Shown here: piece by piece, positions 1-10,427 of the stretch
Numbering within the stretch: the stretch's first letter is position 1
Layout of the letters: each line of letters begins with the position of its first letter
Assembly: GCA_963749115.1 (NCBI GenBank)
Contig: CAVVLP010000017.1
Span: forward strand, 106,871 to 170,870
DNA length: 64,000 nucleotides
Origin: SZUA-36 sp963749115
Lineage (GTDB): Bacteria > Pseudomonadota > Gammaproteobacteria > Xanthomonadales > SZUA-36
Reading direction: 5' to 3'
Made by a program: the position numbers and the translations under genes
Notes under the pieces: model-generated
Database searches by the model: none
Told to the model about the DNA's origin: nothing
The model's input: the letters and a program-made list of their open reading frames with translations, nothing else

Positions 1-657
1 GTCATTCTCCGCGCTGACAAATGACCAGTCCGTATTGGCAATGAGATACTGATAAACATAAACAAGTGCCGCCTGTTCTTTATCCAGCTGCCGCAGCGAT
101 ACACCGGGTAATTCAGATAAACTACCATCCAGGCGTGAGACCATCTGCTCCAATGGTTCTATCAGAAAGCCGTAACTGTTGCTGTAGGCCTTATTGAGAC
201 GGCCATCGGTGTCGTTATAGGTCAGATGGATGAGCCTGGTACGAAAACTGACATCCGACATCAATGAGAAAATCCGGTATGCCGCGTACTCCTCCAGAAC
301 ATCGTTCTCGTAACGATCGGCTTTTTTGCAGCGTGTCACCAGTTTGAGCTTAGCCTGCCCTTCGAATGGTGTACCCGAGGTATCGGCATTCTTGAAGTTG
401 AATCGCAATGGTGGGAAATCGCAAACCCGCATGCGGCTATTGCCCCTGGCCCTGACCCGTACATCGAGTTCAAGCGCATCATTTCGTAGCTTAAAAGGTT
501 GTTCCTCGCGATCCTCCTTGTTTTCGATCAAGCTCCACAAGGGGCCCGTCAGTTCAATTTCCAATGGTGCATCGTCTTCGAAAAGCGATGCAGCAAACAG
601 CGGGGAGACCAGGCCCGATATGAGCCAGATCAATATTGACTCCCGGAGATGTTTCAT
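1..657 (-). CDS. CotH-like secreted protein, 3' part lost at window edge
   Basis: The frame is open from ATG (657-655) to the first base, giving 219 visible residues; the C-terminus lies outside the window. The first ~22 residues are a Sec signal peptide ending in LFAA. The pattern that follows, VRARGNSR (~70), a basic patch, FEGQAKLKLV (~100), a Tyr/Glu-rich stretch and SYGFLIEP (~165), resembles the spore-coat CotH kinase-like fold (RGNSS, then K-L-V-L, then an NG-x-x-G-x-Y-x-x-E type ending). I assign it by pattern only. It starts 22 bp after the GH30 stop on the same strand, so it is probably co-transcribed with GH30. Function unknown; an exported role linked to polysaccharide use is inferred from position. 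Confidence 0.6.
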   Translation of the reverse strand, partial: MKHLRESILIWLISGLVSPLFAASLFEDDAPLEIELTGPLWSLIENKEDREEQPFKLRNDALELDVRVRARGNSRMRVCDFPPLRFNFKNADTSGTPFEGQAKLKLVTRCKKADRYENDVLEEYAAYRIFSLMSDVSFRTRLIHLTYNDTDGRLNKAYSNSYGFLIEPLEQMVSRLDGSLSELPGVSLRQLDKEQAALVYVYQYLIANTDWSFVSAEND

Positions 658-679
658 CGGTTCATATCGGCAAGTCAGC

Positions 680-2155
680 CTAGTACACCAGGGTTTGCAT
701 GGAATGTGCCGGAATAACGAGTTTCGCTTCCGCAGACCCGACCATGAAGTTGTACTTGATTTCCATATCGCTCTGGTTCATCACGACGGTCGCGATAGTA
801 CCGTCTTCGTTGATGAACGAAGTTGTCAGAATGTGGCTGCGACTGCTTGTCGTGCTCACACGTTGAGCACCGGGCCGGATAAATTTGGAAAAGTGGCCAA
901 TATAGTAATAACTGGGTGTGTAAATCAGCTCCCCTGTGCGGGTATCACCATGAATGGCCGCAAAACAGAAATTGCCAACGTGGTTGGGGCCACCGGTCTG
1001 ATCAAGCAGGATGTTCCAATCGGTCCAGCCAACGGTTCCTGCATTGAAATCATTGATCATTGAACGACCATAGCGTTCCGCGTTTGGCCAGTACTGATAG
1101 CGTTCGGCTGTAAATTTCTCGACGGTTCCCTCTGTGAATAAAATCTTTTTGTCGGGATACGACTGGGCGACGTTGCGTAAATTCTCATACATCGACTCAC
1201 CGCCAGCCCAGGTTTCATACCAGTGAAAACCTATGCCCCAGGCATATTTTGATGCTTCAGGGTCTTCAAAAATGGTATTCGCCCGATGGCTCATCAGATC
1301 ACGGTTGTGATCCCAGACAATGATGTTTTTATCACCCAGGCCCTCTTTTTCCATCACGGGCCCGAGATGGTCCCGTAGAAAATCACGCTCTTCCTCGGCT
1401 GTGTAGACAGAGGATTCCCAGATCTGTACCGCCATGGGTTCGTTCTGAATGGTGATGCCCCAGATGGGAATCCCTTCGGCTTCATAGGCCTTGATAAACC
1501 GGGTGTAGTAGTGCGCCCACGAATCACGGAATTCTGGTAACAGCTTGCCTCCGTGTAACATATTTTTACTGTCTTTCATGAATGCCGGCGGGCTCCACGG
1601 GCTCGCGTACAGCAGCAACTTGCCACCGGCCGCCTCGATGGCCCTCTTGATCAGTGGAATACGGTATTGACGGTCATGCTCGATGCTGAAGGTATTCAGC
1701 TCCTTGTCACCTTCCTCAATATAGGTGTAACTCTCGCTTGAGAAATCCGCACTGTGAATCGTGGTACGCGCCAGTGAATAAGCTATGCCATCTTCGGGGT
1801 CGTAATAGGCCCGCAGCAACTCCGCCTGTTTATCTTGCGGCAGCTTTGCAAACACCTCTGCACTTGCATCGGTGAGTGAACCACCAATACCCAGGAAGGT
1901 CTGAAACCTTCTGGCCGGGTTAACAAAAACGGATACCTCGGACTCGGTTGGTTGTACCCCGGGCGAAAAACTGAAACTCCCTGCCGGGGCCAAACGCTGA
2001 TCTGACCCCATGGCAGTTTGAAAAACCCTGATGGTTTTTCCTGTGGTCGAAAATGGTGTGCCCGCAATCGACGTGCCGTCATCAACCGCTAAAACTCCTG
2101 CACTGGCCGTTAAACATATGATCAGCAGGAATGTTTTTGTAATGATACCTTTCAT
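680..2155 (-). CDS. Secreted glycoside hydrolase family 30 (beta-glucanase/glucosylceramidase-like)
   Basis: The 491-residue protein has an N-terminal signal peptide (~1-23) and a GH30 (beta/alpha)8 barrel plus beta-sandwich layout. TIQNEP carries the predicted acid/base Glu239, and LFTEG carries the predicted nucleophile Glu342. FLGIGGSLTDASAE (~88-100) is the typical GH30 entry motif. Family members cleave beta-1,6-glucan, glucosylceramide or related beta-glucosides. With a GH3 exo-glucosidase, a sugar porter and Entner-Doudoroff genes nearby, I infer action on beta-1,6 branches of laminarin-type glucan, but the subfamily cannot be fixed by eye. The gene appears intact and is followed after 22 bp by the CotH-like gene. 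Confidence 0.9.
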   Translation of the reverse strand: MKGIITKTFLLIICLTASAGVLAVDDGTSIAGTPFSTTGKTIRVFQTAMGSDQRLAPAGSFSFSPGVQPTESEVSVFVNPARRFQTFLGIGGSLTDASAEVFAKLPQDKQAELLRAYYDPEDGIAYSLARTTIHSADFSSESYTYIEEGDKELNTFSIEHDRQYRIPLIKRAIEAAGGKLLLYASPWSPPAFMKDSKNMLHGGKLLPEFRDSWAHYYTRFIKAYEAEGIPIWGITIQNEPMAVQIWESSVYTAEEERDFLRDHLGPVMEKEGLGDKNIIVWDHNRDLMSHRANTIFEDPEASKYAWGIGFHWYETWAGGESMYENLRNVAQSYPDKKILFTEGTVEKFTAERYQYWPNAERYGRSMINDFNAGTVGWTDWNILLDQTGGPNHVGNFCFAAIHGDTRTGELIYTPSYYYIGHFSKFIRPGAQRVSTTSSRSHILTTSFINEDGTIATVVMNQSDMEIKYNFMVGSAEAKLVIPAHSMQTLVY

Positions 2156-2247
2156 GAGCCTTTCCTTATTACTTTAGTGTGAACGCTGAAGGGCGGGTTG
2201 CTTCAACACCCAGCACGCCATAAAAAGGCGTTCTGTCGGTCGAATAA

Positions 2248-3168
2248 TCACCCCAGACTGATTATGTAATCCAGACCACCAGTAACAGCAGCGACCTGCG
2301 CATTGATGCAGTCCTCATCATTGACCAAAGGACTGTCCGGATAAACTTCTGTAGTGGTAACGTAGCCGGCGTTGGTAAAACCCATACAAAGTCCGAGTTT
2401 GCGGGCTGCATAGTTGATCACGCCCCATTGCTGGAGTGTCTCCCCGATAATGTTTCCATCTGCATCCGGTGGTGCAATATGCGTGACTTTCTCAACCGAC
2501 ATGATGATGGCCTTGTGGAAATCAGCGGCGGGTTTTTCAGTATCCCCAACCGTGTAAAAACCATCCGGGATATGCCAGTTTTCATGCTTGATTGCATCGC
2601 GTGCGGCAAGTGCCGGCCTGAACTCCGTATTGTCAGTTTCCGTGGTTTCATGCAGATCAATATGCATGACAGGATCTATCTTTTGTGAGCTCAAAAAACC
2701 CATCAGTGCAGCGGCTTCTTCGGAAGGGCTATCGGCATAAAACGAGCGGTTTGGATCGATGGCAACGGGGTTCCAACGATTGATGGTTTCATAACCCCAG
2801 GGACTCACGCAGGGTGCCACAACAATATTAAACCTTGCAGAGTAATCCTGGGCCCTCGTCTCCAGAAAACGAATCGCACCCTGGACACCGGAGGTTTCAT
2901 AACCATGCACACCGCCAGTGACCAAAACGTTTGTCTTGTCGGGATCCCATTGACGGGTTTTAACAAGGTATAGCGGGTACCGGTCAGGCGAAAAGGACAA
3001 TGCACCATACTGCTCGACGTCGAATTGTGCTTTGAGTGCCTCCAGTTTTGGCAGCACCTCTTCGGAGTAGAGACGTTGGATGCTCTGCCGCTTAAGCCAG
3101 TCGGCTTTTTCAAGCGCACCCCATTTTTCGCCTGGAGTGCCAACCGGGTATGTCTGCTTTTCATTCAT
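2248..3168 (-). CDS. M14-family zinc carboxypeptidase / succinylglutamate desuccinylase-like protein
   Basis: The 306-residue protein has no signal peptide. GGVHGYETSG supplies the H88-x-x-E91 zinc pair and HIDLHE (169-174) the third ligand. DPNRSF (138-143) gives an Asn-Arg substrate-binding motif, and Glu274 in TTTEVYPDS is a plausible general base. This is the arrangement of M14 peptidases of the AstE/aspartoacylase branch. The substrate is not predictable; an N-acylated amino acid or small peptide is likely. The start lies 2 nt after the corrected stop of the RND pump gene, so the two are probably translated from one message. Confidence 0.85.
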   Translation of the reverse strand: MNEKQTYPVGTPGEKWGALEKADWLKRQSIQRLYSEEVLPKLEALKAQFDVEQYGALSFSPDRYPLYLVKTRQWDPDKTNVLVTGGVHGYETSGVQGAIRFLETRAQDYSARFNIVVAPCVSPWGYETINRWNPVAIDPNRSFYADSPSEEAAALMGFLSSQKIDPVMHIDLHETTETDNTEFRPALAARDAIKHENWHIPDGFYTVGDTEKPAADFHKAIIMSVEKVTHIAPPDADGNIIGETLQQWGVINYAARKLGLCMGFTNAGYVTTTEVYPDSPLVNDEDCINAQVAAVTGGLDYIISLG

Positions 3169-3170
3169 GC

Positions 3171-6100
3171 TCAGCCGTGATGCTCCAGAAAGTCCCGGCC
3201 GCCATGACCGCGCTGGAAGGTGCGGTATAAAGTGGGAATCATGAATAATGTCAGCAAACTGGCAACACCCAGACCGGCGACGATGGAAGATGCGACCGGG
3301 CCCCAGACCAGTGATTTACCACCCAGGCCTACGGCCAGCGAAAACAAGCCCGGCGATAGTGGTCGTGGTGGTCATTAAAATGGGGATAACACGACGCCTG
3401 GCGGCATAGATGGTGGCATGTAATGGCCGCATACCCGCACGGATACGTGCATTGGCGGCATCGATCAGCACGATGGCGCTGTTCACCGCAATACCGGTCA
3501 GTGCGATAACACCATAAAGCGTATACAGACTGAGCGGGTTACCGGTCAATAACAGGCCAAAAATAACACCGGTAAATGCCATCGGTATGGTCGCCAGGAT
3601 CAACATCGGTTGAAAATAGCTGCGGAACTGCGTGGCGATGATCAGGTAGATCAGACCCAGACCCAGCAGAAACAAACCCAGCATCGCATCCAGGCTTTCC
3701 TGGATGTCATCGAGTTCACCGGATTGATCGATATCGGTATTGGGAAACCCGGCGCTGATTTTGTTCCACTCTTCACGAACGGTATTATTGGCCAGAACCG
3801 TATCGGTGACATCCACATCGATATCCGCCTCGACCGTGATCGCACGCCGGTAATTGTGATGGTTGATAACACCGCGCCCCTGGCTGACACGGGTTTTTGC
3901 GAGCGCACCAAAAGTCGTTGTACCACCATCGGGCAAGGCAATCGGGTCATTCAACACCGAGCTGATATCCTGCCGTGCACTATCGAGGCCACGCACTCTC
4001 AATTCAACTTTCTCACCCCGGTCACGCATAAATGCCACCACCTCACCATCAAGGTGGAGACGTAAAAGACGAGCCACCTGGCCCGGGGTCAACCCTGCAC
4101 CCCGGATGGCCTTGTAATCCAGGTCCAGCACCAGTTCCTGTCGGCCTGGTACATCGTTGTCGACCACATCCTTGGTGCCGGGAATATTCTTGACAATATT
4201 GATCATTGCATCACTGGCGGAACGCAATTCAACAAAATCATCGGAACGGACTTTTACACTGACCGGCTTGGCGGCCGGTGGCCCGCCGGAGAGTTCCTGA
4301 AATGAAACCAACCCATCAACCGGTAACTTCGAAAGGGGTTCGCGCAGGGAGTCGACGATCTCACTCACACTGCGTGAATCACCTGTCGCGGGTGCGAGTG
4401 ATACCTGCACCTGGCCGTACTGGTCACCATACAAGCGCTCTGCATCGGTAAACTTAATACCCGCATTGACAGTTACTGCCCTGATTTCCTCGGGCAAGAA
4501 GTATTTCAAAGCCTCCTGCTCCACCAATACCGTTTGACGCAGGGTTTCCTCCAGGGGTGCTTCCGAGGGCATATCCAGGTTGACGTAAAATAACCTCATC
4601 GGGTCTGCCGTAAAGAAATTCATCTGGATCAGCCCCATGGAAACAACACCGATAGCCAGCACAAAGGCCAGGCTGCCGGCGGTCAGGAACCGGACCGGTC
4701 GCCGCATCACGTAACACAGCATTTTTGTATATTTCAGACGAATCAGGTGAGTCCAGCGGGTACGCCGGTCACGCTTGGAAGAGGTCGAGACGTTGTGCCC
4801 GGGCTTATGTTTTCTACTGAAAGAAATGACGTGCGAGGGCAGTATCCAGAAGGCTTCAACCAGGCTGACCGCAAGACCAACCGTTACCACGAAAGGAATG
4901 ACGAACATGAACTTGCCAACAATACCCGGCAACAGCATCAGCGGCAGGAAGGCAGCCATGGTGGTCGATACTGCGGATGTGACCGGTCTTCCGACTTCTT
5001 TCAATGCATCAATGGCCGCATCCAGTCCATTCATACCACGCTGCAGTCGATAATACATCGACTCGACAACCACGACGGCGTCATCCACCAGCATACCCAA
5101 CACGATAACAATACCCAGTAAAACAGATACATTCAGGGTGTTACCACTGAACTTGAGTACCCACAAGGTGCCGGCAATAGAAAATACGATACCCAGGGTG
5201 ACCATGGCCGCAATACGCAACCCTAAAAACAACCAGCACATCACCAGCACAAGACCCAGACCGAGCATGGCGTTGGTTTGCATGATGGTCAGGGCCGAAC
5301 GTGTCTGCGAGGTCTGGTCATCCGCGAGCACCAGGTTGATACCCGAGCCATCAAGCTGGAGATTTTTCCGGGCGATGTAGTCATCGACACGTTCGACAAG
5401 GTCAATCGTGTTGCTGTAAGGCACCTTGATCACGGACAAGCGCAACGGCAGCCTGGCCACCGAAGGAAACCAACTGTGTCGCTTCTTCGCGACCACGCTT
5501 GATTTCCGCCACCTCGTTCAGGGCAATTTTACTATTGGGTCTGGACATCGGCGCCACTTGAAAAGAGGCCAGTTCTTCGGGGTCAGTGGTGGTACCCTCG
5601 ACCCGCACCAGCCATTCACTACCGGCCACCCGGGTTTTACCAGCCGAAGTATCAGCAAACCCCTGCCGCAGGCTGTCTGCAATATCGGTGGCGACCAGGC
5701 CACGCGCAGCCAGTTCCCTGGGTAGAAACTCCACGTGCATTTCAGGGTCCTGCAGACCGATGGAAACAATGGCATCGACACCGCTGATGCGTTCCAGGTC
5801 TTCCTTGACGATCCTTGCCTGTTGTCGTAACTGCTCATCATCGGCCTGCCCTTCAACCACGACCATGGCCGTTGGGAAACCACTCGAAGTGGTAACCTCG
5901 AGGATGTAGGGGTCGGTGGCGTCCTCGGGTAACTCGTCGTTGGCCTTGTTCTGTACTTCGCGACGCACATCGTTAATACGCTTGTCGAAAAGCGTTTCCG
6001 AGATATCTCTGAAACGTATCAGGATGCTGGAGGAACTCTCACGGGTCGTGCTGATCACCCAGCGGATGTCCTGTACGTTTCTTATTGCATCTTCAAGTGG

Positions 6101-6289
6101 CCCGGTGACCAGTTCTTCAACATCCTCGGCCGAGGCGCCCGGCAAAACCGTGGTGACCATGACCCAGTTAAAATTGATTTCCGGATCCTGCTCACGTGGC
6201 AGTTCGACAAAGGACATGGCGCCCATCACCAATACAACGGTAAACAGGATATTGACCAGCGGGTGATTGGTTAACAGGCTCTTGAACAT
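3171..6289 (-). CDS. RND efflux pump inner-membrane subunit (two frameshifts)
   Basis: Read as one gene with two single-base corrections, this gives ~1038 residues, the usual length for AcrB/MexF-type HAE1 pumps. The N-terminal part starts MFKSLLTNHPLVNILF with the first membrane helix. The middle part carries the TM2-TM6 block with GMLVDDAVVVVE, and the end carries the TM8-TM12 block. The frame breaks near 5437-5441 and again near 3345-3348. In each, one extra base next to CTTG moves the reading frame; removing it joins GGQAAVAL to SVIKVPYSN and TTTTIAGL to FSLAVGLGGKS. The stop is at 3173-3171. It follows the membrane-fusion gene by 22 bp. It would export hydrophobic compounds by proton antiport. 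I think the shifts are sequence errors. Confidence 0.85.
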
Positions 6290-6311
6290 GAATTCTGCAC
6301 CGAAATGCAGC

Positions 6312-7317
6312 CTATTGCTGCACGTTCAGTGTCGCTCCATCCTGAAGGCGATCCCGACCCAGTGTGATAACGCGGGTGTTGGCCGGAAGATTGACCTGAA
6401 CCGGGCGACCCTCTTGTGCACCGGGCAAGGGTTCAAACCTGGCCTTACCTGAATCGACTACAAACACACCCAAAACACCACTGCGACGACTGATCAGGTT
6501 GGATGGCAACATGCCCTCGCCTACCCGCCATACCAATTCACCACTGCGCCCGACTGCGGGTGCATTACCAACAAACGCAAATCTCGCCTGACGGGTCCTG
6601 CCCTGGCTATTGATAACAGGTGACAACCGTAACAGTTCTACCGGCCAACTCTGACCGCGTGATTCAAAACGGACCATATCTGCGTACCCGGCCTCATCAG
6701 CCTGGGCATCGGGAATTTCAGCATTCAGCTCAAACCGGTCTACCTGGGTGACAGCGATCAGCGGGTCTCCATTTCTGACGAAGCTACCCACCTGCGCCAT
6801 GCGCTTTCCAACCACGCCATCAAAGGGTGCTGTCAGGCGTGCATTTTTCAAGATTTCTGCGGGCAATCGAAACAGCTACCTCTTCGGCCTGTATCTGTGC
6901 GCTGAAAACCATCACGTCCGTTTCCCGCTCAAGCAATTCATCCGCTGAAATATACTGGTTACCACCCAGGGTCCGAGCGCGTTTCAACTTCGCGTTTGCC
7001 TGGCTCAAACGCGCTTTGCTGGAAGCCAGGTTTGCCTCGGCCTGTTTCAGGTTCAACTGATAATCAACAGGATCGAGTTCAAGGAGAAGGTCGCCTTCCT
7101 TGACCGCCTGCCCGACATCCGCATGCACGGAAAGCACCACAGAGGAAACTTCGGCGGCAATGGTCGAGTCGTTCAACGCACGTACTTCCGCAGGTGCCCT
7201 GCGTTCGAAATCAACCAGCACTTCACCCAGGGGCTGTGCACGGACATTGACCGCCGTTTGCGCCCAAAGCGATACAGGCATGATAAGACTGAAAAGTATG
7301 ATCCAGATGAAACGCAT
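6312..7317 (-). CDS. RND membrane-fusion (periplasmic adaptor) protein, one frameshift
   Basis: The corrected protein is ~334 residues. It has a Sec signal peptide (1-19, ending LWAQ) and no lipobox cysteine. A lipoyl-like half-domain (VLSVHADVGQAVKEGDLLLELD) and an alpha-helical hairpin (~90-150) follow, then the second lipoyl half (TAPFDGVVGKR) and beta-barrel. The frame breaks near 6843-6851 at AATCTTGAAAAATGCACG, where one extra base separates RRNL from ARLTAPFDG. Adaptors of this family bridge the RND pump and an outer-membrane channel; no outer-membrane factor gene is next to it. GGGGAAAA lies ~5 nt upstream of the ATG. Confidence 0.85.
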
Positions 7318-7506
7318 ATACGATTTTCCCCGACCCGTCTCGATTCAATCAGGAGCGAGCGCGAAAATCGTTGCTTCGCAATCCTGAGCCAACATTATAT
7401 ATGTTTCCTGTTTGCATTTTATAAAGTAAGAATACCTATGTAAATCCGTTGGTGTACCTCACACACTTCAGCAAAAGTTCAACCATCGCCATGTGAACAA
7501 CCCGGA

Positions 7507-7629
7507 TCAATAAGCCGCGCGACGGTTCCGGTCACGCATGCTGTCATACACGGTGTCTCCCCTCGCCGCCAGAACCTGGGAGGCCTGGAATCCAAAACCC
7601 GTGCTATGAGCCGTAATTAGGACAATTTT
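7507..7629 (-). pseudogene. Remnant of a short-chain dehydrogenase N-terminus
   Basis: A 40-codon open stretch reads KIVLITAHSTGFGFQASQ, then VLAARGDTVYDSMRDRNRRAAY and a stop. It copies the first beta-alpha-beta unit of SDR proteins (V-L-I-T-G-x-S-x-G-F-G, then A-x-R-G-x-x-V-Y-x-S-M-R), with Ala-His in place of Gly-Ala. No catalytic part remains, and the start is lost. It overlaps the last 13 bp of the molybdopterin-subunit gene in another frame. I read it as the fossil end of a deleted gene. Confidence 0.6.
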
Positions 7630-9806
7630 CCTGTTTTTTCCTTTGATAATCGTGAATTATTGACGAGTAAAGCCAGTGCCGCCTTCACGCGTTTTTGGGT
7701 CAACGGTAATTCGAAAAAACGTACTCCAACAGCGTCAAACACCGCATTGGCGATGACAGCACCCATGTTTATGATAGCGGGTTCGCCACCGCCATGAGGT
7801 TCAGGGTCATCCGAGTCAATCAGGATCGTCTCAATCTTTGGCTGTGTCGAGAATAGCGGTAATTCATAGTTGTAAAAATTCAGATCAAGAATCTCACCGC
7901 CGCGGAACCGTTGCGCTTCCGTCAGTGCGTAGCCCAGGCCCATGGCAATACAACCCTCCATCTGAAGTGTGGCGCCTTGCGGATTTACGACCTGGCCCAT
8001 GTCCTGGGCGCAGACCACACGTTTGACCTTTATCTGCCCGCTCTTACGGTCGACCTCCACCTCGGCCATACTGGCCACGACGGTATCAGCGTCGATACCA
8101 CAAGCCACACCCACACCACGACCACTTGGTCCGGCCGAGGGGTTCCAGCCAAACCTGTCAGCCGCCGCTTTCAGAACACCCAGGTACTTCGGGTGACTGC
8201 AGTTCTTAAGACGGAACTCCAGCGGGTCGATACCGGCCTTCACAGCCATGATATCGATATGCTGTTCACGCGCGAAGACATTGCTGCTCGCCCCTGGCGC
8301 ACGCCATGCGCCGGTTGCAAAGGGATGCGTTCCAGGCGGGGCGTTCCAGCCCCGGCTGTGCGCCACCGTCCGGTGATGGGGGATGTCGTAATGTTGCTCG
8401 CTACCGCGTGCACCGGCGAAGTAAACACGATAATCCCAGAACGCCGGTTTACCGTCCCGGGTCAGGCCTGAGCGAATCTTGACAATGGATGCCGGCCGGT
8501 ACTGGTCCCAGAAGAATTCATCTTCACGGGTCCAAAAAACCTGTACCGGCTTGCCGACGATCCTGGACAGACGTGCCGCTTGAACACCCTGGGGCGTGCT
8601 GCCTTTACCGCCAAAACCACCGCCTACAAATGGCGTCATGACCCTTACCTTATCTTCGGACAGCCCCAGCTCCGAAACCAGTTGGCGTTTAAGACCAAAT
8701 GGACTCTGAGTAGATGCCCAAACTGTCATTTTCCCGTCTTCCCAGTTCGCCAGCGCGGCATGTGGCTCCATCGGGGCGTGGGCAACATAGGCATCCTGGT
8801 AGGTATGCTCAATGACATCAACTGCCAGGCGTTCACCTTCAGCCAGGTCACCACCATCAGCAATAGGAACACCATCAGGTGCCATACTCATCAAGTGTTC
8901 GTGAATATTCTCTTCGGTCAGCATGGATCCGGGTACGCTATAGTCTGGTTTAAGCGTTAACAGTGCACGATCGGCGATATGCCGTTTTTCGTGCAGTACC
9001 GCCACCAGGTCACCATCCTGAATCACGCGAACACCCTCAATGGCTTCAGCCGCCGAGGTATCGAGCCCTTTGAGTTTTGCATCGTGTGATGAAGGGCGCA
9101 GGAGACGTGCAATCAACATACCCGGTAAGCGGATATCCGCCGTGAACTGAGCCTTACCGGTGACCTTATCGACAGAATCACGACGCTTTAACGACTGACC
9201 CATGACCTTGTACTTCGATGCAGGTTTAACCGGTACTGGTGATTTCATGTCATCGGCGATGGCCTGACCTTTGGTTAAATCCGCGTAGGTGATTTTGTTG
9301 GACTCATCAGAGTGGTCAAATACCACACCGTCTCTGACCTCCAGTCGATGGAGCGGCACCGACAACTTTTCGCTGGCAAGACCAAGAAGAATGCCACGCG
9401 CCTGTGCCCCGGCTGCCCGCAATTCTGGACCGAACACCCGCGTTGTTAACGAACCCCAGGTGCCCTGGTCAAACGGGCAGCGGTCTGTATCGCCCATGAC
9501 CATGTCAATCATTTCAACTGCAACATCCAGTTCATCCGCCAGCATCTGTGGCAGGGATGTGACGATACCCTGCCCCATCTCTATCTTGCCGGTGAAACAG
9601 GTCACCCGTCCATCATCGCCAATGCGCAAATAGGCATTAAAACCTTCACCACCCGATGCTGATACAGCGTGGGACTCCTCGGCCAGGGAAAAGCGCGGCG
9701 CGGTCGTGAACAAAACGACAACACCACCACCTACGCTTTTCAGAAAACTACGGCGATTAAAGACAGCGGAGGATTTCATTTCTTTTTTCGAATCATTCTT
9801 GAACAT
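7617..9806 (-). CDS. Molybdenum hydroxylase large subunit (xanthine dehydrogenase/isoquinoline oxidoreductase type)
   Basis: The 729-residue protein starts with a twin-arginine-like leader, NRRSFLKSVGGG, so it is probably exported folded with its cofactor. It has the two-part molybdopterin-binding layout of IorB/aldehyde oxidase large chains. Motifs include GKIEMGQGI, VGGGFGGKG and the active-site GGGEPA with Glu675, as expected for molybdenum hydroxylases. The small 2Fe-2S subunit lies 12 bp upstream. The pair oxidises an aldehyde or N-heterocycle in the periplasm or at the membrane; the substrate is unknown. No separate FAD subunit is present, as in the isoquinoline 1-oxidoreductase group. 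The 3' end overlaps an SDR remnant. Confidence 0.88.
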   Translation of the reverse strand: MFKNDSKKEMKSSAVFNRRSFLKSVGGGVVVLFTTAPRFSLAEESHAVSASGGEGFNAYLRIGDDGRVTCFTGKIEMGQGIVTSLPQMLADELDVAVEMIDMVMGDTDRCPFDQGTWGSLTTRVFGPELRAAGAQARGILLGLASEKLSVPLHRLEVRDGVVFDHSDESNKITYADLTKGQAIADDMKSPVPVKPASKYKVMGQSLKRRDSVDKVTGKAQFTADIRLPGMLIARLLRPSSHDAKLKGLDTSAAEAIEGVRVIQDGDLVAVLHEKRHIADRALLTLKPDYSVPGSMLTEENIHEHLMSMAPDGVPIADGGDLAEGERLAVDVIEHTYQDAYVAHAPMEPHAALANWEDGKMTVWASTQSPFGLKRQLVSELGLSEDKVRVMTPFVGGGFGGKGSTPQGVQAARLSRIVGKPVQVFWTREDEFFWDQYRPASIVKIRSGLTRDGKPAFWDYRVYFAGARGSEQHYDIPHHRTVAHSRGWNAPPGTHPFATGAWRAPGASSNVFAREQHIDIMAVKAGIDPLEFRLKNCSHPKYLGVLKAAADRFGWNPSAGPSGRGVGVACGIDADTVVASMAEVEVDRKSGQIKVKRVVCAQDMGQVVNPQGATLQMEGCIAMGLGYALTEAQRFRGGEILDLNFYNYELPLFSTQPKIETILIDSDDPEPHGGGEPAIINMGAVIANAVFDAVGVRFFELPLTQKRVKAALALLVNNSRLSKEKTGKLS

Positions 9807-9818
9807 GATTTCCTCCGC

Positions 9819-10289
9819 TCAGGTCTTTGAGTTAAGCGCCACGGAGCGCACCGCTTTCACAATACGTTTGTGAGCACCACAGCGGCACAAATTATCATCG
9901 AGACCATCGATGATATCTGCCTCACTGGCCTGTGGATTCTCAGTGAGCAGACTGACAGCTGTTAAGACCATACCGGGCGTACAGTAACCGCACTGCAGGG
10001 CATCATGTTCGACAAAAGCCTGTTGAACCGGATGTAATACCTCACCCTCCGCCAGGCCTTCGATGGTCGTGAGTTTTTTGTCTGCAATGGATTGGACGGT
10101 CAGCATACAGGCGCGTTGGGCAGTTCCATCAACCAGCACTGTACAAGTACCACACAGACCCACACCGCAGCCGTACTTGGTGCCGGACAACTCCATGTCG
10201 CCACGCAAGAACCACAGCAAATTCTGATCCGTTTCGATAGCCAGTTTCACTGGCTTGCCATTGAGTGTGAATTGCACCATCTTATTCAT
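9819..10289 (-). CDS. Molybdenum hydroxylase small subunit, [2Fe-2S] protein
   Basis: The 156-residue protein has a plant-type ferredoxin domain, GTKYGCGVGLCGTCTVLVDG followed by a fourth Cys, and a C-terminal [2Fe-2S] domain with QCGYCTPGM and CRCGAH. This is the IorA/CoxS-type electron-transfer subunit. It passes electrons from the molybdenum site of the product of the next gene to an acceptor, probably a cytochrome. It has no leader of its own, so it would be carried across the membrane with the Tat-leader subunit. The two genes form an operon. Confidence 0.92.
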   Translation of the reverse strand: MNKMVQFTLNGKPVKLAIETDQNLLWFLRGDMELSGTKYGCGVGLCGTCTVLVDGTAQRACMLTVQSIADKKLTTIEGLAEGEVLHPVQQAFVEHDALQCGYCTPGMVLTAVSLLTENPQASEADIIDGLDDNLCRCGAHKRIVKAVRSVALNSKT

Positions 10290-10427
10290 GACGACCTCTT
10301 TGATTTACCTTTCGACATGTTCAAATGTTACCGTCGTTCTTTTGACGGGATAAGCCCTCTAATTCCAGAGAGTTCCGGAGGGTGTAATTGATTGTATATA
10401 ACAACGCTGTCATCTCGTCAACCGGAG

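Noticed and set aside
326..1063. A 245-residue plus-strand frame across the CotH-like and GH30 genes
   Set aside because: It crosses the junction of two minus-strand genes with signal peptide and catalytic motifs, and has a biased composition with no recognisable domain.
3345..6851. Programmed +1 frameshifting at the three CTTG sites of the efflux genes
   Set aside because: Breaks elsewhere lie at unrelated sequences and in homopolymers, no stop codon or stimulatory structure is placed as in prfB, and pumps of this family do not use frameshifting.
7911..8471. A 186-residue plus-strand frame inside the molybdenum hydroxylase gene
   Set aside because: It lies wholly within the minus-strand gene, is rich in His and Thr as expected for a shadow frame, and shows no family pattern.
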